This document shows, one piece after another, positions 32,555 through 42,023 of a stretch of 64,000 nt of DNA (its first letter is position 1; every line of letters starts with the position of its first letter). Source of the DNA: Advenella kashmirensis W13003 (lineage in GTDB: Bacteria > Pseudomonadota > Gammaproteobacteria > Burkholderiales > Burkholderiaceae_B). The stretch lies in assembly GCF_000506985.1 (NCBI RefSeq), contig NZ_KI650980.1:1-64000 (forward strand). The letters run 5' to 3'. Both the position numbers and the translations under genes were made by a program. Below the pieces are notes generated by a model. The model did not search any database. It was given only the letters and a program-made list of their open reading frames with translations, and was not told the DNA's origin.

Positions 32555-34735
32555 ATGAACACCACTAGCTCTTTCTCCGAACCCGTGCTGCGGGCACTGA
32601 CGATTGCCCTGCTGGCGGCATACGGCGGTGCGTATGCGCAGACGGTATCGGCTCCGTCCGCGACGCAACCTGCCCAATTGGAAGCGATCGAAGCGACCGA
32701 CGAGGCCGCGTCCGTTTCCGTACCTACGCCGCCCGCGTACGCTGGTGGACAGGTAGGCACAGGCGGACAGGCCGGTATTCTCGGCAATATGGACGCGATG
32801 AACACGCCTTTTATCGTCAACAGCTATACCTCCAAACTGATCGAAGACCAGCAGGCGCGTACATTGGGCGAGGCCATCAAGAACGATCCCACGGTCCAGG
32901 TCGGAAACGGATTCGGCAACTTTGCCGAAACCTTCGTGATCCGGGGTTTTCCACTGAACAACGACGACCTTGCATTCAATGGTCTGTACGGCATTTTGCC
33001 GCGCCAGGTGCTGCCGACTGAAATGATCGAGCGCGTGGAAATCTTCAAGGGTGCCAGCGCCTTTCTGAACGGCGCGGCGCCCGGAGGCAGCGGTCTGGGT
33101 GGATTGATCAATATCCAGCCCAAACGCGGCACCGACGAACCGCTGACTCGATTGAATGTTGACTATACAGGACGCGGGCAGATCGGGGGCGGTGTGGATA
33201 TTGGCCGCCGCTGGGGTGATGCCGGCGAGTTCGGTATCCGTGTCAATGCGGCCCATCGCGATGGCGAAATGTCATTCCCGGATGCGGAAAGCAGAACATC
33301 CGTATTGACCCTGGGACTGGATTATCGCGGCGAACGACTGCGTGCTTCACTGGATGCCGGGTACCAGAATATTCGTTATGACCAGGCGCGGCCGACGGTT
33401 GGGCTCTCGGGCGATGGCGTGCCCGAGGCACCCTCCAATAGCATCAATTACGCCCAGCCCTGGGCCTGGTCCAAACTGCAAAGTACGTTTGCCGTGGCCC
33501 GGGTGGAGTATGATCTGACAGAGGACTGGATGGCCTATGCTGCGCTTGCCTACAGTCGTGATAAAGAAGACGGCTTGTATGCCGGCGCCAATGTCAATGG
33601 CGATGGTATCGGCTCCCATTCGCCGCTGCGCACGCCTTATATTCGGAACACGGTGACGGGTGAAGTCGGATTGCGGGGCCGTTTTCAGACGGGTTCAGTC
33701 GGGCATCAGGTCAATCTGGGTGTATCGGCCCTGCGCAGCAGCAATCACTCGGCCTATGAATTTTTCGAAGCGCAGGATCGCGATATTTTCAACCCTGAAG
33801 ACTCTCCCTATCCGGAGACGGTCACGTTTTCTGGCGGCGACATCTACAACCCGGGCAAAGTCGATCGTTCATCCCTGCGCAGTATTGCCGTGTCCGATAC
33901 CTTGTCATTCCTGGATGACCGGGTATTGCTGACATTGGGTTTGCGTCATCAGAACCTTCGCTATACGGCGTATGACTACAGCGGCGGCGCGACGTCTGAC
34001 TACGATAAATCCATTATCACGCCGTTTGTGGGCCTGGTTTTCAAGCCCACGCAAAATGTATCCCTGTATGCCAACTATATTGAAGGTTTGACACGGGGCG
34101 AGACCGCTCCCCTGGATGCTGAGAATCGCAATGAGGTATTCAAGCCTGCGCGAACCAAGCAGATGGAGGCGGGCGTCAAAGTGGACATGGGCGATTATGG
34201 TGCCAGCCTGGCCGTGTTTCAATTGGAAAAGCCTGAATTCTATCTGGACAGTCAAACCAATATTTTCAGTGCGGCCGGCGAGCAGCGCAATCGCGGCCTC
34301 GAATTGAGCATATATGGCCAGCCTGCCGAGGGCGTGCGGCTTATTGGTGGCGTGACTCTGATGAATGCCCGCTTGCAGAAAACACAGGACGGCGTGAATG
34401 ACGGCAACCATGCCGTTGGAGTGCCGCGCTTTCAGGCGACCATGGGGGCTGAATGGGATCCGTCCTTTGCTCCCGGCCTGACCTTGCAGGGCTATGTGAC
34501 CCGGCGGGGCGCGCAGTATGTGAACAAGGAAAACGAAGGCCGCATACCCGGCTGGACGCGCGTGGATCTGGGCGCACGATACACCACGAAACTGGCGGGA
34601 CGACAGACCACCTTCCGTTTCGGTGTTGATAATGTCTTCAACAAACGGTACTGGGCAACGGTTGCCCCGCAGTTTGGTCAGCTGACGGCAGGCAAGGGCA
34701 GAACAGTGAAAGCGTCTGTGTCATTGTCATTCTGA
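32555..34735 (+). CDS. TonB-dependent siderophore receptor
   Basis: 726-aa receptor of a different branch from the other three. Signal peptide ending near GAYA (residue 28), a linker rich in Ala/Pro/Gly (about 60-85, repeated G-G-Q), plug with MIERVEIFKGASAFLNGAAP (about 155-174) and SGLGGLINIQPKR, barrel ending VKASVSLSF. GGGAATAA lies just before the ATG. It follows the previous receptor by 62 bases with no terminator between, so cotranscription is likely. The plug style recalls the BfrD/FcuA group of Bordetella and enterics; the ligand is unknown. Confidence 0.88.
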   Translation: MNTTSSFSEPVLRALTIALLAAYGGAYAQTVSAPSATQPAQLEAIEATDEAASVSVPTPPAYAGGQVGTGGQAGILGNMDAMNTPFIVNSYTSKLIEDQQARTLGEAIKNDPTVQVGNGFGNFAETFVIRGFPLNNDDLAFNGLYGILPRQVLPTEMIERVEIFKGASAFLNGAAPGGSGLGGLINIQPKRGTDEPLTRLNVDYTGRGQIGGGVDIGRRWGDAGEFGIRVNAAHRDGEMSFPDAESRTSVLTLGLDYRGERLRASLDAGYQNIRYDQARPTVGLSGDGVPEAPSNSINYAQPWAWSKLQSTFAVARVEYDLTEDWMAYAALAYSRDKEDGLYAGANVNGDGIGSHSPLRTPYIRNTVTGEVGLRGRFQTGSVGHQVNLGVSALRSSNHSAYEFFEAQDRDIFNPEDSPYPETVTFSGGDIYNPGKVDRSSLRSIAVSDTLSFLDDRVLLTLGLRHQNLRYTAYDYSGGATSDYDKSIITPFVGLVFKPTQNVSLYANYIEGLTRGETAPLDAENRNEVFKPARTKQMEAGVKVDMGDYGASLAVFQLEKPEFYLDSQTNIFSAAGEQRNRGLELSIYGQPAEGVRLIGGVTLMNARLQKTQDGVNDGNHAVGVPRFQATMGAEWDPSFAPGLTLQGYVTRRGAQYVNKENEGRIPGWTRVDLGARYTTKLAGRQTTFRFGVDNVFNKRYWATVAPQFGQLTAGKGRTVKASVSLSF

Positions 34736-34752
34736 TTGACATATTCGTGAGC

Positions 34753-34783
34753 GGCGGCAACACCTGCCCAGGTTGTTGTCGCC
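34753..34783. terminator. Hairpin between convergent genes
   Basis: GGCGGCAACACCTG pairs with CAGGTTGTTGTCGCC with one bulge and a 2-base loop. It lies between the receptor stop and the GNAT stop; there is no long T-run on either side, so it may be a weak two-way terminator. Confidence 0.45.
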
Positions 34784-34786
34784 TAT

Positions 34787-35308
34787 TTACGTAACAGGCG
34801 GGGGTGATGTCTGATGTGCAAAGCGAACCATCAGGATTTCATCGCTGTAACCTGTTTCATCTTTGAGTGCCCGTGGCTCCCTGCCGAAAACGTCGAACCC
34901 GGCCTGCTGGTATAGCGCCAGCGCGGCTGTATTGGTTGCGGTGACGGTCAGGGTGACCTGCTCATAGTGTTGGTCGGCCCACGTCAGGAGCGTTGTCAGT
35001 AACGCGCGCGACACCCCCTGTCCACGCACCTCAGGTGCGACAAACACGCCCCAGACAAAGCCCTTATGTTTTTCCCGGTCGCTCATGCCAGGCGCCAGGC
35101 AGGCAACGCCAACAAGGGTACCGTTCTGTCGGGCGGCCCACACCATGCTGGTGCGTAATCGTTCTTCGAAAAAGGACAGTGGTTTTGCGGACTCAACCGC
35201 ATGGCTGGCGCCGAACGCTTGTGGCGCCTGGAGCAGGGCCGCCAGGCGAATATCACGAAACGCCGAGGCCTGTTCACTGGAGAGCGTAATGATGTCGGTC
35301 AGATTCAT
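34787..35308 (-). CDS. GNAT-family N-acetyltransferase
   Basis: 173-aa acetyltransferase with the acetyl-CoA binding pattern GVFVAPEVRGQGVSRALL (about residues 90-107; Q-x-x-G-x-S variant) and the C-terminal LTVTATNTAALALYQQAGF typical of the fold. It is a single gene convergent with the receptor cluster. The acceptor substrate is unknown. Confidence 0.82.
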   Translation of the reverse strand: MNLTDIITLSSEQASAFRDIRLAALLQAPQAFGASHAVESAKPLSFFEERLRTSMVWAARQNGTLVGVACLAPGMSDREKHKGFVWGVFVAPEVRGQGVSRALLTTLLTWADQHYEQVTLTVTATNTAALALYQQAGFDVFGREPRALKDETGYSDEILMVRFAHQTSPPPVT

Positions 35309-35385
35309 ATTCCATTTGTGAAGAAAGCCGGGTTCCCGCTATCTTACCGCACCGGGCAAGCAGTATTGGCGGCGCCGCGCCAAAC

Positions 35386-36324
35386 TCATATCCGGTTGAT
35401 CGGAATTTTCATATAGCTGACGCCATTGTCTTCAGGCGGCGGCAGCTTGCCACCCCGCACGTTGACCTGGATGGCCGGCAACAGCAGGGACGGCGTGGAA
35501 AGCGTGGCATCACGCTGGGTCCGCATTGCGACAAATTCTGCTTCGCTCACTCCCTCGTGGATATGAACGTTATGCCTGCGTTCGTCGCCGATTGTGGTCT
35601 CCCAGGCAAACTCGTTTCGTCCGGGTGCCTTGTAGTCATGGCAAACGAAAACGCGAGTCTCATCCGGCAAACATAACAAGCGGCGAATGGACCGATACAA
35701 CGCGTGTGCATCACCACCTGGAAAATCGCAGCGGGCGGTCCCATAGTCGGGCATGAACAGCGTATCGCCGGCAAACACACAGTCGCCGATTACATAAGCC
35801 AGACAGGCCGGTGTGTGTCCCGGAACATGCAGAACAGTCGCAGGAATGTCGCCGATCTGGAACGTGTCACCATCTGCAAAAAGATGGTCAAAGTCGGCAA
35901 TACTGCCACGATGCATGCCTTGCGTATTATAAATGTGGGAAAAGGCCGATTGCACCTGTTGGATATGTTTGCCGATGGCCAGGCGTCCGCCGAGCGCTTG
36001 TATCAGAACCGGCGCAGCGGACAGGTGATCGGCATGAGCATGGGTTTCAAGAATCCATTGCACTTGCAATTGGTGGGTACGGACATAATCAATAATGGCC
36101 TGTGCGGACCTGTCGCTGGTTCTTCCTGAGGCCGCGTCATAGTCCAGAACGCTGTCAATGATTGCGCAATGCGGGTTGTTCCTGGTGTGAACCGCATAGC
36201 TGATGGTGTTGGTGGTTTCATCGAAAAAACTTTTCACCAGGGGAACAGATGACGGATTCTTGCGGACATATGCAATTTGTTGCGATGCTGCGTCGCATGC
36301 GGGATCGTGATGAGTATCGGGCAT
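35386..36324 (-). CDS. Metallo-beta-lactamase-fold hydrolase (ETHE1/Blh persulfide dioxygenase-like)
   Basis: 312-aa metallo-hydrolase with H-x-H-x-D-H in ETHAHADHLSA (about residues 95-105), His in HVPGHTPAC (about 168), GDTLFMPDYGTARCDFPGGD (about 190-209) and a late metal His in CHDY (about 232). The GTARCDF-GGDA pattern is typical of ETHE1/Blh-type proteins that oxidise glutathione persulfide to sulfite. No rhodanese or BigR-type regulator is adjacent. GGAG precedes the ATG. The gap 36325-36428 is very AT-rich and contains TAAATT/AATTTA (36413-36431), which may be a promoter or operator. Confidence 0.78.
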   Translation of the reverse strand: MPDTHHDPACDAASQQIAYVRKNPSSVPLVKSFFDETTNTISYAVHTRNNPHCAIIDSVLDYDAASGRTSDRSAQAIIDYVRTHQLQVQWILETHAHADHLSAAPVLIQALGGRLAIGKHIQQVQSAFSHIYNTQGMHRGSIADFDHLFADGDTFQIGDIPATVLHVPGHTPACLAYVIGDCVFAGDTLFMPDYGTARCDFPGGDAHALYRSIRRLLCLPDETRVFVCHDYKAPGRNEFAWETTIGDERRHNVHIHEGVSEAEFVAMRTQRDATLSTPSLLLPAIQVNVRGGKLPPPEDNGVSYMKIPINRI

Positions 36325-36428
36325 GTTGAACTCCGTAGACGAAATAAAGCGGTCAAAGCAGGTGCACGTAATGCAAATCAGTTAATTATTATTAGTAATA
36401 TGTTTATTTCTTTAAATTATAACAAAAT

Positions 36429-37229
36429 TTATGTCAGAAGGGGCAGGTGCGCAAACGCTTTGTTATTGTCGTTCAGGGATAGCGGTTTTGATTGGGGCGT
36501 GTAGCGTTGCAAATTGAGGTCCCGGTAGTAAACGGTATGCGCGCTGCCTGCCAATAAAAGCGTACCGATGACGGGTACCAGAAGATAAGACGCCCGCATC
36601 TGTTGCATGTCGCGCGCGTGATAGCGTGAACCCATGATGCACAGAATGCTTGTGCCGAGAAGCAAACCGCCCAGTACGTCGGAGAACCAGTGCGCGCCGA
36701 GGTAAAGTCGTGAAAAAGCGACCGTCGCCACGAATCCGCCGGTGCAGATCACGAGCAGTGTTCTGGCCGGTTTGTTGAGAATGGGATAAAGCACAATGCA
36801 CAAGAATCCGTAGAGCACCAGGTTGGCGGTGGTATGGCCACTGGGAAAAGAATAGGCCGTAAAACCGCTATACATCATATCGCCGGGGCGGACGCGAACA
36901 ATGGCGGACTTGACCACTGAATTGAGCACGGCGGCCGCAAGAATGGTCACCGACCAATAAATGGCGGTGCGCCAGACGCGTTTTACAAGCAGCCATATCG
37001 CAGTCACGATGACGAGCGCGGTCACCATGAACGAATCGCCCAGTTGGGTGATCGTAATGAGCAGTGTATCCAGCTGTGGTGTGCGCGCCGATTGCAACGT
37101 CTGAAAAATTTGCTGATCGAATGCGAACACACGTCCGTCCAATCGTACGTTGAGCAGCACGACCAGGAACAGGGCGCAAGTAAATGCTGCAAGATAATAA
37201 GGCCAGGTCGTGCGAAAATGGTTCTTCAT
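36429..37229 (-). CDS. PAP2-family membrane phosphatase
   Basis: 266-aa phosphatidic-acid-phosphatase type 2 protein with about five or six membrane helices. The three family motifs are all present: K-x6-RP in KSAIVRVRPGD (about residues 115), PSGH in YSFPSGHTTAN (about 130) and SR-x5-H-x3-D in FSRLYLGAHWFSDVLGG (about 180-196). It probably dephosphorylates a lipid phosphate (such as undecaprenyl pyrophosphate or phosphatidate) on the outer face of the inner membrane. A TTG three codons earlier (37238) is an alternative start. It is divergent from the lysozyme inhibitor gene. Confidence 0.85.
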   Translation of the reverse strand: MKNHFRTTWPYYLAAFTCALFLVVLLNVRLDGRVFAFDQQIFQTLQSARTPQLDTLLITITQLGDSFMVTALVIVTAIWLLVKRVWRTAIYWSVTILAAAVLNSVVKSAIVRVRPGDMMYSGFTAYSFPSGHTTANLVLYGFLCIVLYPILNKPARTLLVICTGGFVATVAFSRLYLGAHWFSDVLGGLLLGTSILCIMGSRYHARDMQQMRASYLLVPVIGTLLLAGSAHTVYYRDLNLQRYTPQSKPLSLNDNNKAFAHLPLLT

Positions 37230-37341
37230 ATTAATCAATGGTGAGGCAGGGGAGTGGGGTTCAACAAAAAACGGATGACTTGCTGATCGATATCGACAAA
37301 GATAAAATTATCGTTCGTTTCAACTCTCTTTTTACTACACT

Positions 37342-37776
37342 ATGAGTCATCTTTCATTCAAATCGTTAGTGCTTGCTGCGGCTATCAGTTTTGTGACGGC
37401 CACAGTCTCACACGCGGCAGATATATACCCTGCCGACCTGGCCAAACAAGATGCCAACATTGCCCGCGCGTTTTCTGATTTGGCCGGCAAGCTCAAGAAA
37501 AAGCACGCCTGGGTGAGAAAGTTCGGTGTGACAACACCCACCGAAGACATCACGGTGGGCTCAACGTCCTACGTCCGACTGAGCGGCTGCAAGCCCCACG
37601 ATTGTCCTTCTGAAAAGTACGTGGTGTTCATATCAAAGTCTGACTACAAAGCGGTGGGCGCATTTGTCGTAAATCGCCTGGACAACGGGGCAAACCCAAC
37701 CCGCAGCGACATCTATTGGCTGAGGCAGCCTGATACGGAACAAATGGCTGTGCTTGCGTCGTCCCTGTTCCAATAA
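37342..37776 (+). CDS. ivy: Ivy-type periplasmic lysozyme inhibitor
   Basis: 144-aa exported protein: signal peptide ending VSHA (residue about 26), then the Ivy fold. The protruding inhibitory loop CKPHDC (about residues 85-90, in LSGCKPHDCPSEKYVV) is the hallmark of inhibitors of C-type (vertebrate) lysozyme and plugs the enzyme's active site. It is a single gene with its own promoter region in the 112-base divergent gap. A short hairpin (37791-37811) follows the stop but has no T-run. Confidence 0.88.
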   Translation: MSHLSFKSLVLAAAISFVTATVSHAADIYPADLAKQDANIARAFSDLAGKLKKKHAWVRKFGVTTPTEDITVGSTSYVRLSGCKPHDCPSEKYVVFISKSDYKAVGAFVVNRLDNGANPTRSDIYWLRQPDTEQMAVLASSLFQ

Positions 37777-37856
37777 TGGTTTGTTCGAGTCTGCCCGCGT
37801 AACACGGGCAGGCGTTCCAGGACGAGGGTATGCGATTTAGCCTTGTCCTGGTTTTC

Positions 37857-39047
37857 TCAAGGTCGTTTTTTATCGGTACGCGCGTCCAGTTCGCTCAATA
37901 TTTCATATGCAATTTTAATCCGGTCTTCGATTGGATAATTCTTGTTGGCCAGCAGAACAATTCCCTGTTTCCTGGCGGGGATGAAGGCAACATAGGCTCC
38001 GAATCCGTTGGTCGATCCGGTTTTATTTATCCAGACATCGTCGCGCGGCGCGGCGGGAGGAACGACCGGCGTGACCGGCTGGGGCTGCAGCGCGAACGCG
38101 GCGCTATTGCCTTTTAACAGGGCCTGCAACGTGACCGGATAGGGATAGTGCTCCCAAATCAGATCCTGAGTCATAGCGGCGGTCTGGGCATAAGCGATAT
38201 GCGTGTCGGTAACGGCTTTCTGCAAGCGGCTGTCCAGCGCTACCATGTTCATATTGGCCTGCACAAAGCGCAGCATATCCCGGCTGGTGGATTTTGCGCC
38301 ATAGGCTTGCGCCCACAGAACCGCTTTGCTCACGCGCGCCGGGGCGTCCTGTTTGGTATACCCTTGAGCGTAGTTGCGCATTTTCCCTGCGGGGATATCT
38401 ATATAAGTGTCATGCAGGCCAAGCGGCGCATATATCGCGTTTTGCATCACGGTCGTAAAGTCCTGCTGCATAGCCTTTGCCGCAATCAGGCCAAGCATGC
38501 CAATGCCTGGATTCGAGTACGTTCTTTGCGTCCCCTGTTTGTACGGCGGCTTCCACTCTTGCATATAGCTCATGAGTTGCGTTTGGGTTTTTATTTCCTC
38601 GGGTACTTGCAGCGGAAAGCCGCCGGGCGTGTGTGTGCCCAAATGCACCAGCGCGACTTTGCCGAACGGCGTTCCCTGCATTTGAGGCAGATATTTCTCC
38701 GTCGTATCGGTCAGCTTCAAATGACCCAGCGCCTGGGCATAGGTGGCCAGCGTGGCCGTGAATGTTTTACTGATGGAACCCAGCTCGAACAGCGTCGCCG
38801 CGGTCACGGGCTGCTGAGTCTGTTTTGAAGCGACACCGTAATCGAAAAAATAACGCCGTTCGCCGTCGATAATTCCGACAGCCATGCCGGGGATGTGGTG
38901 GTGCTGCATGACCGGCATGACCGACGCATCTACCCGGTTTTTGACGGAGGCTTCTGATGGCGCCGCAGCGGCGGGCGTTATATGGCTGAAGAGGGCAGCG
39001 GTGGCGGTAACGAACGTAATGTATTGAAGCGGACGAGACAGGAGCAT
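37857..39047 (-). CDS. ampC: AmpC-type class C beta-lactamase
   Basis: 396-aa serine beta-lactamase. Signal peptide to about residue 28; SISK (the S-x-x-K nucleophile motif, about residue 90), YSN (Y-x-N, about 177), and KTGSTNGFGAYVAFIP (KTG motif, about 342), all as in AmpC cephalosporinases. The frame is open further upstream to 39326, but the start at 39047 gives a proper signal peptide and the normal class C length. No ampR is adjacent, so induction is not predicted. Expected action: hydrolysis of cephalosporins and penicillins in the periplasm. Confidence 0.9.
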   Translation of the reverse strand: MLLSRPLQYITFVTATAALFSHITPAAAAPSEASVKNRVDASVMPVMQHHHIPGMAVGIIDGERRYFFDYGVASKQTQQPVTAATLFELGSISKTFTATLATYAQALGHLKLTDTTEKYLPQMQGTPFGKVALVHLGTHTPGGFPLQVPEEIKTQTQLMSYMQEWKPPYKQGTQRTYSNPGIGMLGLIAAKAMQQDFTTVMQNAIYAPLGLHDTYIDIPAGKMRNYAQGYTKQDAPARVSKAVLWAQAYGAKSTSRDMLRFVQANMNMVALDSRLQKAVTDTHIAYAQTAAMTQDLIWEHYPYPVTLQALLKGNSAAFALQPQPVTPVVPPAAPRDDVWINKTGSTNGFGAYVAFIPARKQGIVLLANKNYPIEDRIKIAYEILSELDARTDKKRP

Positions 39048-39211
39048 AACGTATTGGCAGGTGAGAAGTGCGTGGTGGGAAGGCGACGTCGATATTGTCG
39101 CTGAACCGTCTGCTTTCGTTAAGCGCGTATTGGTAACAAGACCGTTACGATCAAAACAGGCATCTCGCGCGGGCCAGCGCGCGCACCGGACTGGCTGAAT
39201 GACTTTCCGGG

Positions 39212-40678
39212 TTATGAGTGTGAGGTGATCATCGGATACGGGAACAAACTGCTTACATTTTCGTTGATATCCAGCTCCTTGCCAATATAGGGAAAGGCCC
39301 GTTGCGGGCATTGCGTGCGCTCGCATACGCGACAGCCCATGCCGATGGGGGTCGGATTATCAGGGTTTCTGATGTCCAGGCCTTTGGCATAGACCAGTCG
39401 ATGCGCATGTTCAACATCGCAGCCCAGTGCGACCGCGAAATCCTTGCCCGGCTGGCCGAATCCGCCGGCCTGGCGAAACACGGTGCGTGCAATCCATAAA
39501 TAGACCCGCCCATCCGGCATGCGTGCCAGTTGCCTGAGAATCCGCCCCGGATTTGAAAACGCTTCGTATACATTCCAAAGTGGACAGGCGCCGCCGACGC
39601 GGGAAAAATGAAAGTGTGCGGCGGATTGCCGCTTCGAAATGTTGCCGGCTCTATCCACCCGGATAAAGAAGAAGGGTACCCCTGCGGCCTCGGGCCGTTG
39701 CATTGTACTCAGGCGATGACAGATGGTCTCGAAACTGACGCCAAAGCGCTGGCCCAGCAAATCAATATCGTAATGCAATTGTTCGGCCGATTCCAGGAAG
39801 CGGGTATAGGGCAAAATGAGCGCCGCCGCAAAATAGTTGGCAAGGCCCAGGCGAACCAGTCTGCGCACGGCGGCACTGGAAAACCGGGGCGTGTCTACCA
39901 TGTGCTCGAGCATGTCGTCGATTTCCAGAAAGGCCAGTTGCGTTCCCATCTGGAAGGCTTGTTGGCCAGGTCGCAGATAGGACGGCAGGCTAAGGCGCCG
40001 GGTTTCCGGGTTGTAATTCCGTTGTACCCCCTCTCCTGGCGACAGGGTATCGACGATTACACCATGCTGCTGCCGCAAGCGCCTGGCCAGCCGCTCGGCC
40101 AGGCCCGATGGCGTCGCCTCGGAGAGTCCCCAGGCGGCATGACACTGCTCGGCATGTGTATCGAGGGCTGAAAAATGATTATGGTGGGTAAAGAAAAAAT
40201 CGCGCGCTTCTTCATAGGGCTGCGTTGGCGTTACCAGCGGATTCTGGCGATCCTCCTGGTCTTGGTAGGTCATTTTTTCAGCCATTGCTTCCAGCCGGTC
40301 CACCGCTTCGCGGTGCCGGCGATGCAAATGAATCAGCGCCCGGCCCACGGCGGGCATGTTCGTTGCAATTTCCCGCATTTCGGTTAGTGAGATCCGCGCC
40401 TCTTCGTTGCCGCCGACCGCAGAGGCAGGCAAGGTGGCTGCCACTTCGCGCAGGGCGGCCACCATCCGGGTCTGCTCGTCATCCGAGAACGCATTGATAT
40501 CCACGTCGAACACTTCGCTTAACCGTAACTGGACCGGCATAGTCAGGGGCCGCTGGTTCTGTTCGATCTGGTTCAGATAGCTTGGCGACAGGCCCAGCAT
40601 GCGGGCCAGCCCGATTTGCGTCAACTTACGCTCTTCCCGCAGGCGCCGCAGGCGGACACCCATAAAAATTTTACGCAT
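39212..40678 (-). CDS. XRE/DUF955 regulator of short-chain fatty acid metabolism (ScfR/RamB-like)
   Basis: 488-aa transcription factor. Helix-turn-helix of XRE type at residues 8-60 (RLRRLREERKLTQIGLARML, then LSPSYLNQIEQNQRPL), a DUF955 (IrrE-like) central domain lacking a clear HExxH motif, and a C-terminal domain with cysteines in GCRVCERTQCPQRAFP (about residues 450-465). This architecture is that of RamB/ScfR-type regulators, which sense acyl-CoA intermediates of acetate or propionate use. It is divergent from prpC across a gap holding palindromic TTTGC/GCAAA elements, so it very likely controls the prp operon. Confidence 0.85.
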   Translation of the reverse strand: MRKIFMGVRLRRLREERKLTQIGLARMLGLSPSYLNQIEQNQRPLTMPVQLRLSEVFDVDINAFSDDEQTRMVAALREVAATLPASAVGGNEEARISLTEMREIATNMPAVGRALIHLHRRHREAVDRLEAMAEKMTYQDQEDRQNPLVTPTQPYEEARDFFFTHHNHFSALDTHAEQCHAAWGLSEATPSGLAERLARRLRQQHGVIVDTLSPGEGVQRNYNPETRRLSLPSYLRPGQQAFQMGTQLAFLEIDDMLEHMVDTPRFSSAAVRRLVRLGLANYFAAALILPYTRFLESAEQLHYDIDLLGQRFGVSFETICHRLSTMQRPEAAGVPFFFIRVDRAGNISKRQSAAHFHFSRVGGACPLWNVYEAFSNPGRILRQLARMPDGRVYLWIARTVFRQAGGFGQPGKDFAVALGCDVEHAHRLVYAKGLDIRNPDNPTPIGMGCRVCERTQCPQRAFPYIGKELDINENVSSLFPYPMITSHS

Positions 40679-40724
40679 GGCAACCCGTTTGAGTGATATG
40701 GATTGCCTGATTGTAGTTCAAATA

Positions 40725-40746
40725 TTCGCAAAATTTGCAAATTGCA
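40725..40746 (+). promoter_or_regulatory. Candidate operator between regulator and prpC
   Basis: TTCGCAAAATTTGCAAATTGCA contains the perfect 5-1-5 palindrome GCAAA-A-TTTGC (40728-40738) and a second GCAAA half. Further TGCAAATTG (about 40780) and CTGCGAATGC (40808-40817) occur in the same gap. RamB-type regulators bind TTTGCAAA-like sites, which fits. Confidence 0.55.
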
Positions 40747-40862
40747 GCTACGCACTTCACCGATATTCGCCTTACAGATGATGCAAATTGTGTGTGTCTT
40801 GCGTAAACTGCGAATGCTAATGCTTAGTGGAAGTTTGCAACATTCAAGAGGAAGGCAAGACT

Positions 40863-42017
40863 ATGACGAACACATCCGAAGTAAAGGGGTTTAAACCCAA
40901 GAAAGCAGTGGCCCTGTCCGGCGTCGTCGCCGGCAATACCGCGCTATGTACTGTAGGACGTAGTGGCAACGACCTGCACTACCGCGGCTACGACATTCTG
41001 GATATCGCGGAAACCTGTGAATTCGAAGAAGTGGCCCACCTGCTTATTCACGGAAAACTGCCCAACAAAGCCGAACTGGCAGCCTACAAGGAAAAGCTGG
41101 GTCGCTTGCGGGGTCTGCCCGCTCAATTGCAGATTGCGCTCGAAGCGCTGCCGGCCGCCAGCCATCCGATGGACGTTATGCGCACCGCCGTGTCCATTTT
41201 GGGATGCGTGCTGCCGGAAAAAGACGACCACAATGTGCCCGACGCACGCGATATTGCCGATCGTCTGATGGCGAGCCTGGGGCCGGCTTTGCTCTATTGG
41301 TACCACTACAGCCATAACGGCAAGCGCATCGACATCGAAACCGATGATGACAGCATCGGCGGCCATTTCCTGCATTTGCTGCATGGTAAAAAATCGTCAG
41401 ACGAGTGGGTGCGTGCCATGCACACCTCATTGATCCTCTACGCCGAGCATGAATTCAATGCATCCACCTTTACCAGCCGCGTTATTGCCGGTACCGGATC
41501 GGATATGTATTCGGCCATTACCGGGGGCATTGGCGCACTGCGCGGCCCCAAACATGGCGGTGCCAATGAAGTGGCTTTTGAAATACAGAAGCGCTACGAA
41601 ACACCGGACGACGCCGAGGCCGATATCCGCAAGCGTGTCGAGAACAAGGAAGTGGTCATCGGTTTCGGCCATCCGGTGTACACTGTGTCCGACCCGCGCA
41701 ACAAGGTCATCAAGGAGGTTGCGCGTACGCTGTCATCAACGCAGCAGAACATGAAAATGTTCGACATCGCTGAACGCCTGGAAAGCGTGATGTGGGAAAT
41801 CAAGAAAATGTTCCCCAATCTGGACTGGTTTTCTGCCGTGTCGTACCATATGATGGGCGTGCCCACCGCCATGTTCACGCCGCTGTTTGTGATCGCGCGC
41901 ACGGCGGGCTGGTCTGCCCATATCATCGAGCAACGTATCGACAATAAAATCATTCGTCCGACGGCCAATTACACCGGGCCGGAAGATCAGACCTTTGTTC
42001 CACTGGATAAACGCTGA
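40863..42017 (+). CDS. prpC: 2-methylcitrate synthase
   Basis: 384-aa citrate-synthase-family enzyme that condenses propionyl-CoA with oxaloacetate to 2-methylcitrate. Family residues: His in the [10 protein letters not shown] block (about residue 235), the [14 protein letters not shown] block (about 272-285, catalytic His) and the Asp in [12 protein letters not shown]-containing region (about 330). The length and the [13 protein letters not shown] start are those of PrpC rather than of GltA. The start at 40863 follows GAGGAAGG; the frame extends 12 codons upstream to a GTG but without support. First gene of the operon; 6 bases before acnD. Confidence 0.92.
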   Translation: MTNTSEVKGFKPKKAVALSGVVAGNTALCTVGRSGNDLHYRGYDILDIAETCEFEEVAHLLIHGKLPNKAELAAYKEKLGRLRGLPAQLQIALEALPAASHPMDVMRTAVSILGCVLPEKDDHNVPDARDIADRLMASLGPALLYWYHYSHNGKRIDIETDDDSIGGHFLHLLHGKKSSDEWVRAMHTSLILYAEHEFNASTFTSRVIAGTGSDMYSAITGGIGALRGPKHGGANEVAFEIQKRYETPDDAEADIRKRVENKEVVIGFGHPVYTVSDPRNKVIKEVARTLSSTQQNMKMFDIAERLESVMWEIKKMFPNLDWFSAVSYHMMGVPTAMFTPLFVIARTAGWSAHIIEQRIDNKIIRPTANYTGPEDQTFVPLDKR

Positions 42018-42023
42018 ATCGTT

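Noticed and set aside
36413-36431. TAAATT/AATTTA inverted repeat as a BigR-type operator for the persulfide-dioxygenase-like gene
   Set aside because: No BigR-like gene nearby and the stretch is simply AT-rich, so not reported as an operator.
39048-39326. Possible 93-residue N-terminal extension of the AmpC protein
   Set aside because: The extension is Arg/Cys-rich with no conserved features, and the internal ATG at 39047 gives a standard signal peptide.
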